From assembly GCA_027295435.1 (NCBI GenBank), contig JAPUKX010000144.1, positions 1 to 7,316 on the forward strand: a stretch of 7,316 nt of DNA, in the 5' to 3' direction. A program made the translations under genes and the position numbers. Shown here piece after piece: positions 7,028 to 7,316 of this stretch; positions within the stretch are counted from its first letter, which is position 1; every line of letters begins with the position of its first letter. This stretch comes from Planctomycetota bacterium. GTDB lineage: Bacteria; Planctomycetota; Phycisphaerae; Phycisphaerales; SM1A02. Below the pieces are notes generated by a model, which was not told where the DNA came from, ran no database searches, and was given only the letters and a program-made list of their open reading frames with translations.

Positions 7028-7201
7028 CGGGACGCGCAAGCGGCCGGCGGATGGTCCCCGTTCCAGCTGCATTCAAAGAGGCAAGCGGCACGTTGCAGAT
7101 CTCCGCACACTTTCTCTATCGCCTTCACAGCGGCCGACTCCCGCGCCGCCTCCGTGGCGACCTGCGCACTACGAAATCCAACGTGATGCGCCGCCATCTC
7201 A

Positions 7202-7277
7202 CCTCTCTCCCGGGGAGAGGGGTTGGGGGAGAGGACAGTCTCCCATTTCCCACTGGGAGAGGGACCGGGGGCGAGGG
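7202..7277. repeat. Two degenerate tandem copies of a G-rich hairpin (REP-like) element
   Basis: Hairpin 1 (7202-7222) pairs CTCTCC with GGAGAG around a CGG loop, and the stem extends outward by three more pairs, one of them G-T. Hairpin 2 (7239-7260) pairs TCTCCCA with TGGGAGA around an 8-base loop. Each is followed by a G-rich arm: 7213-7234 and 7255-7276 agree at 18 of 22 positions, 42 bases apart. From memory, elements with CTCTCCC...GGGAGAGGG plus a G-rich tail are common between genes in several GC-rich environmental bacteria. They explain the PSP/RERGE-like translations in this part. Confidence 0.65.
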
Positions 7278-7316
7278 CTCCCCGCGCAAACACCTCCGCA
7301 TCCACGACCCCGGCCC

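Larger units (their letters stand above)
6723..7316. other. Region without a recognised gene; one plus frame is stop-free
   Basis: About 590 bases with no gene I recognise. The plus frame that includes ATG 6829 has its last stop at 6721-6723 and then none to the right edge (about 197 codons). From ATG 6829, or GTG 6811, it would begin MEMVEFPPSPPLATFNQRPS. The first 65 codons favour G or C in third position (about three quarters), but no ribosome binding site precedes it, the protein looks low in order (Pro, Arg, Gly), and it runs straight through the hairpin repeats at 6990-7027 and 7202-7277. A minus-strand frame (7305-6886, 139 codons) is also open and begins inside the G-rich repeat. Neither resembles a family I know. 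Frames on both strands being open is expected in GC-rich DNA, so I treat the region as intergenic with a possible partial gene. No tRNA, rnpA or rpmH was seen. Confidence 0.5.

Noticed and set aside
7202..7277. CRISPR-like array
   Set aside because: Only two degenerate copies with hairpins, no equal spacers and no cas genes.
6886..7305. Minus-strand frame with HHVGFRSAQ and CSWNGD strings resembling the end of formylglycine-generating-enzyme-like domains
   Set aside because: The strings occur in the wrong order for that domain, nothing else of the fold is present, and the frame begins inside a G-rich repeat.

Overview
The window is GC-rich and gene-dense. It most likely comes from a member of the Planctomycetota or a close relative, possibly uncultured. 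This rests on recall of protein style (an SPFH protein next to a very long ABC-2 permease and a large anchored protein carrying a YGPIDWR-type motif) and on degenerate G-rich intergenic repeats; no search could be run.

Positions 2-6399 hold four genes on the plus strand, all close together and probably one operon. The first is the 3' part of an HflK/HflC-like SPFH (band 7) membrane protein, cut by the left edge. After 24 bases comes an ABC-2-type exporter ATPase with an unusual acidic C-terminal tail. Two bases later comes its likely permease partner, with a four-helix N-terminal extension and an insert of about 205 residues in the transporter core. After 36 bases comes a 655-residue N-terminally anchored, mostly helical protein of unknown function. 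Together they suggest an envelope module: an SPFH scaffold or protease regulator, a two-component exporter, and a large extracytoplasmic helical protein that may act as partner or receptor. The joint role is inference.

On the minus strand, meeting the last gene tail to tail with a 5-6 base gap, is yidD (positions 6406-6678), encoding the small membrane-protein-insertion factor. It has a plausible ribosome binding site and an extended -10 promoter. No rnpA, rpmH or yidC lies beside it.

From about 6723 to the right edge (about 590 bases) there is no gene I can name. The stretch holds a 12-base AT-rich palindrome, a cluster of inverted TCCCGAT/ATCGGGA units, and two degenerate tandem copies of a G-rich hairpin element. 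One plus-strand frame is free of stops through the whole stretch, so a partial gene of unknown function cannot be excluded.
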